Positions 61,101 to 64,000 of a DNA stretch of 64,000 nt are shown one piece after another. The stretch comes from Salvia splendens (lineage: Eukaryota > Streptophyta > Magnoliopsida > Lamiales > Lamiaceae). The notes under the pieces are model-generated. The model did not search any database, was not told the DNA's origin, and saw only the letters and a program-made list of their open reading frames with translations. Numbering within the stretch: the first letter of the stretch is position 1; the number at the start of each line of letters is the position of its first letter. The stretch lies in assembly GCF_004379255.2 (NCBI RefSeq), contig NC_056049.1:19576063-19640062 (forward strand). Direction: 5' to 3'. The position numbers were made by a program, and so were the translations under genes.

Positions 61101-64000
61101 ATGCATGAGAGTGATATGATTCATTATTTTAGACTATAGTCCAAAATTGGTTTTCTGCATTTGCCCAAAAAAACTTTTTGCTCCTACACATTAAGTGTGT
61201 TAGCTTTTTGATCCCATCATCCCAGACGGTATGTTTTGATCCATAATTAACAGTTCCGTAAAAAAATTAACAGTTCCATAAAAAAATTAACAGTCAATCG
61301 CGTTTTGACTAAATTATTGAGTTTAATATCATTCTAATTAATCAGATTTATGAGTTAATTACCATTCTAATTAAAAAGATAAAAATACTTAAATTTACAA
61401 TAGTTAATTAGAATGATAATTAACTCAATAATCTGGTCAAAACCCAGTTGATAGTTAAATTTGACGAAACTATTAATTAGCACACTTGATATGTAGGACC
61501 AAAAAGTTTTTTCAGACAAATGTAGATGACCAATTTTGGACTTTAGTCTGATATTAAACCAAAGGGAGTTGAGAGCACAAACCAATTAGCTATATGTGCA
61601 TAAGGAACTCAATGACTGAGCAAAACTAGTCGCGTTAAGCCACGATCAGGTGAAATATAACAATACCTGATAATTAACTCTGAATCTTCCAAGAAGGCGA
61701 CAAAATTCATGGTAATTATCATGGTCAGCAAGACCTAATTTCAAATTCAGCAAACATTCAAATGTGGAACGATAGGGCTATCTGAAATGCTGAACAGCAT
61801 TTCATGAAGAAAGATAGGAATCAAAGTACTAGCAGAAGTAACAATAAGAAAATTTGTTATGGAAGAAAAGCACACAATAAGGAAGGGTATAAGCACAAAA
61901 TATATTCTTCCTAACATAATTCAAGTGTATTTCACCAATATAGAAGGTCGTTCCACCCTTTCAAACAAAACAAAAAACTTAATAAACATTCCTAGCGCCA
62001 GAATTACCTAGATGAAGTCTTAAATCTTATGGCCTACTTAGAAAATCTCATGGAAGGAAAACGCACAATAAAGAAGAGTAAGCACAAAATATAATCTTCC
62101 TAGTATAATTCCTGTGTATTTCACCAATATGTAAGGTCGTTCCACTCTTTCAAACAAAACATTCCTAGCGCCAGAATAACCTAGATGAAGTTTCTAATCA
62201 CATGAGCAAACCCACATCTATCCTAAACAATGGCATGAGATTTGCATTTCTGATATTAAGTCTGACATAAGGATGGCGCATGCACCAGTCTCATGGAAAA
62301 GTGACAGTTCCTGCTGGCTGATATGTGGAACAACACAATGAATCCAACAGAAAATAAATTTCAGACAAATATCTTAGAAGTCAAAAATATTGGACATAAA
62401 AGTGGCCCAGTATTGAAATTCTTTGTAAGCAGCATAATATAAGGTGTTATTAAAGTAGAATACAAAAACTTAGCTTGTGAGTAAAATAGAAAGTACATAT
62501 TCTATAACATCACGATGTAAGACCAATGTTTAGAGAAATATCATCTAGCAATGCCAATAGCTGGAATTACCAATGCATCACAACACTTCATACTGAAATG
62601 AGAACAAATCACATTCACAATCTTACAAGAGAAAAATCGGGTATAATGTGTCCGCAAACAATGATAAAGGTTATCAAGGACTTTTTCACCTCGTAAGTTA
62701 TTCAGAGCTACAACAATAGAAATGCTGTCACCATTTTAGATCTTAAACTAGACAAGATACCAAAAGTCCTCATTATAGTATGAAATGAATCCATTGTAGG
62801 CAGTAAACATGATAGCATAAAGGTCTAAGAGTTCACCTTCCCAATTTAACGAATTTATAATAAACACCTCATTTTAAAATCTGAGCACAGTTCACTAACT
62901 TGAAAGGAATATTAGCAGAATAGTTTAAACTGAGTACAACTACAAAAATGTTACCTGTACTCAAATCAAATAACCAAATGCACAAAATATCAAAGATGAA
63001 AGAGAACTGTAAAATTATATAAGAAAAACGCTTAAAGATGACATTAGTTTACAAACCTTGCCCAGTTCTTAAAATTTCTTTGGTTCCTGACATTAGATGG
63101 TCCAAGAACTTGGAACGTGCAGCATCATTGGTAAACAGAGAACGTCTAACAGAAGCTAATCGGACCAAGCACTCCAGTGACTGGAAATTAACAGGAGATA
63201 AATATGAGTAGAAAATGAACACTAAAAAACAAACAAAAATTTTGAGGAAACAAACTGAGCTCAGGGTGTCAAATCAGAAAGAAAGAAAAATACATGATTT
63301 ATAAACTACTATAAGCAAAAGCAGAAAAGTGAATGGCAACCCAACAAATGGAAGCCCAAAATAATTCCTACAAGTTAATATTAGTAACAAAGAATAATCC
63401 AATGTTCCAAAACAACAGTTGTGTGCATGTGCATATGTATGAGAAGATATCTAAATGCGCCTGCTCAATAACACATACAATAGACACAATTTTGGTTACC
63501 AAAGGAAATCTATTCTGGTATAACTTTAACACTTGTTATCGCATCTTGACCAAACATTACATTGAATACAGAACTCAAAGGAGAAATATAATTGTGAGGC
63601 CTTCAGGAGAGTATAGCTCACAAATGAAGAAATTGGCAAACTAACCTCCTTGGAGATGGGGGGCTTTGTGAGTGCATAGTAATCAAAGTATATCTGTAAT
63701 GTTGAAGATTCCTCTAATATAGGTTTCCAAGAAGATGGAATCTGTGGAATTAAACTCAGTCAAAAGAATAAACCTTGCAAAAACAATCCCTGGGTGTCAT
63801 ATTTACACGATATATTGTTCTAATGTTATATAAATAAAACATATACTTGAATAACACATCCTTGACAATGGTAGTAGGTTTAAAGGTCATGCAAGCAAAG
63901 TATCAGTTCTATCTTTTATCTTCAAACATGTACCTGGACAGTCCCAAACTCTTCAGAGCTTTCATCAATCGATGTCCCAACAAAATCAAAAGAAAGACAC
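52119..64000 (-). CDS. XPO7: Exportin-7 (XPO7/RanBP16-like importin-beta family), 3' 24 exons, 5' end outside window
   Basis: Exons, 5' to 3': >64000-63934, 63741-63646, 63180-63057, 61734-61667, 60652-60566, 60399-60247, 60164-60069, 59973-59914, 59832-59714, 59621-59534, 58717-58613, 58525-58421, 58342-58290, 58204-58141, 58042-57908, 57005-56893, 56811-56718, 55495-55276, 54508-54378, 54104-53958, 53419-53291, 52692-52594, 52489-52451, 52256-52119. Every junction is GT-AG and the phase never breaks; about 842 residues are covered. Diagnostic words are [25 protein letters not shown] at the left, [49 protein letters not shown], and the C-terminus HDFRVK. Family members bind RanGTP and carry cargo between nucleus and cytoplasm, using HEAT repeats. 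About 200 N-terminal residues lie beyond the window. Confidence 0.95.
53002..53220. mobile_element. Stowaway MITE in an exportin-7 intron
   Basis: The left end tactacctctgtcgttgaaa and the right end tttaatgggcgaaggtagta are inverted. The interior has two copies of agagagaggaagagaaaaa-type sequence. It sits between exons 52594-52692 and 53291-53419. Confidence 0.75.
61133..61547. mobile_element. MITE with about 70-bp inverted ends in an exportin-7 intron
   Basis: The left end actatagtccaaaattggtt and the reverse complement of the right end actaaagtccaaaattggtc continue to match through aaaaaactttttg and ctacacattaagtgtgttag. The interior has three copies of taacagttccgtaaaaaaat-like sequence. 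No clear target duplication was found. Confidence 0.75.
61849..62195 (+). repeat. Diverged tandem duplication inside an exportin-7 intron
   Basis: Copy 1 (61849-62032) and copy 2 (62038-62195) share cacacaataa.gaa, taagcacaaaatat, gtatttcaccaatat, aaggtcgttccac and cattcctagcgccagaat in order. Copy 2 lacks about 20 bases. There is no coding content. Confidence 0.85.

Noticed and set aside
63333..63644. Plus-strand 103-codon ORF in the exportin-7 intron
   Set aside because: No domain; it lies in an intron of a well-supported minus-strand gene.

Overview
The window looks like a chromosome segment from a eudicot land plant. It has AT-rich intergenic DNA, GT-AG spliced genes whose products match plant-specific families, and many Stowaway-type elements with the usual plant terminal motif (CTCCCTCCGTCC). 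The repeat vocabulary suggested an asterid, perhaps Lamiales, but that placement is impression only.

Left part (1-14.8 kb): mobile DNA. A young Copia/Tnt1-like retrotransposon (1098-5257) has LTRs differing at one of 574 bases and a 5-bp target duplication. It lies at the edge of an older segment repeated 7 kb further on. Next come a foldback MITE with a 10-bp target duplication (5690-6177), a Mutator-like element with a decayed two-exon gene (about 10697-13725), and a solo LTR with a perfect target duplication (13922-14216).

Middle part (14.8-26.9 kb): a complete five-exon WAT1/MtN21-type transporter gene, then a dead 2-oxoglutarate dioxygenase gene that has lost its 5' part and its iron-binding HxD. 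A 1401-bp near-perfect tandem duplication follows; it duplicated the promoter and start of a small NPR1-interacting (NIMIN/NRR-like) gene. The intact copy has an in-frame TAG just before its DLNxxP repression motif. A probable old LTR and a non-autonomous hAT element follow.

Right part (26.9-64 kb): five genes, all on the minus strand. They are an ASI1/IBM2-type BAH-RRM chromatin/RNA protein carrying three 67-residue tandem repeats; NC2-alpha (DRAP1/NF-YC11) with its histone fold, Gly-Arg tract and acidic tail; a single C2H2 zinc-finger EAR repressor with an altered QALGGH motif; a small predicted plastid membrane protein of unknown function; and most of an exportin-7 gene that runs off the right edge. 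I resolved splice junctions for the four spliced genes by carrying the reading phase through every intron, with one boundary uncertain in the plastid protein. A 1.1-kb Mutator-like foldback element sits about 0.4 kb upstream of NC2-alpha, and another hAT element, a CACTA end and several MITEs fill the spaces.

I saw no operons, CRISPR arrays or rRNA genes, and no convincing tRNA gene. The most unusual items are the NIMIN-like gene split by a stop before its repression motif, the ASI1 repeat expansion, the polymerase-truncated but very young Copia element, the dioxygenase lacking HxD, and a duplicated start-codon segment that creates a look-alike upstream ORF.
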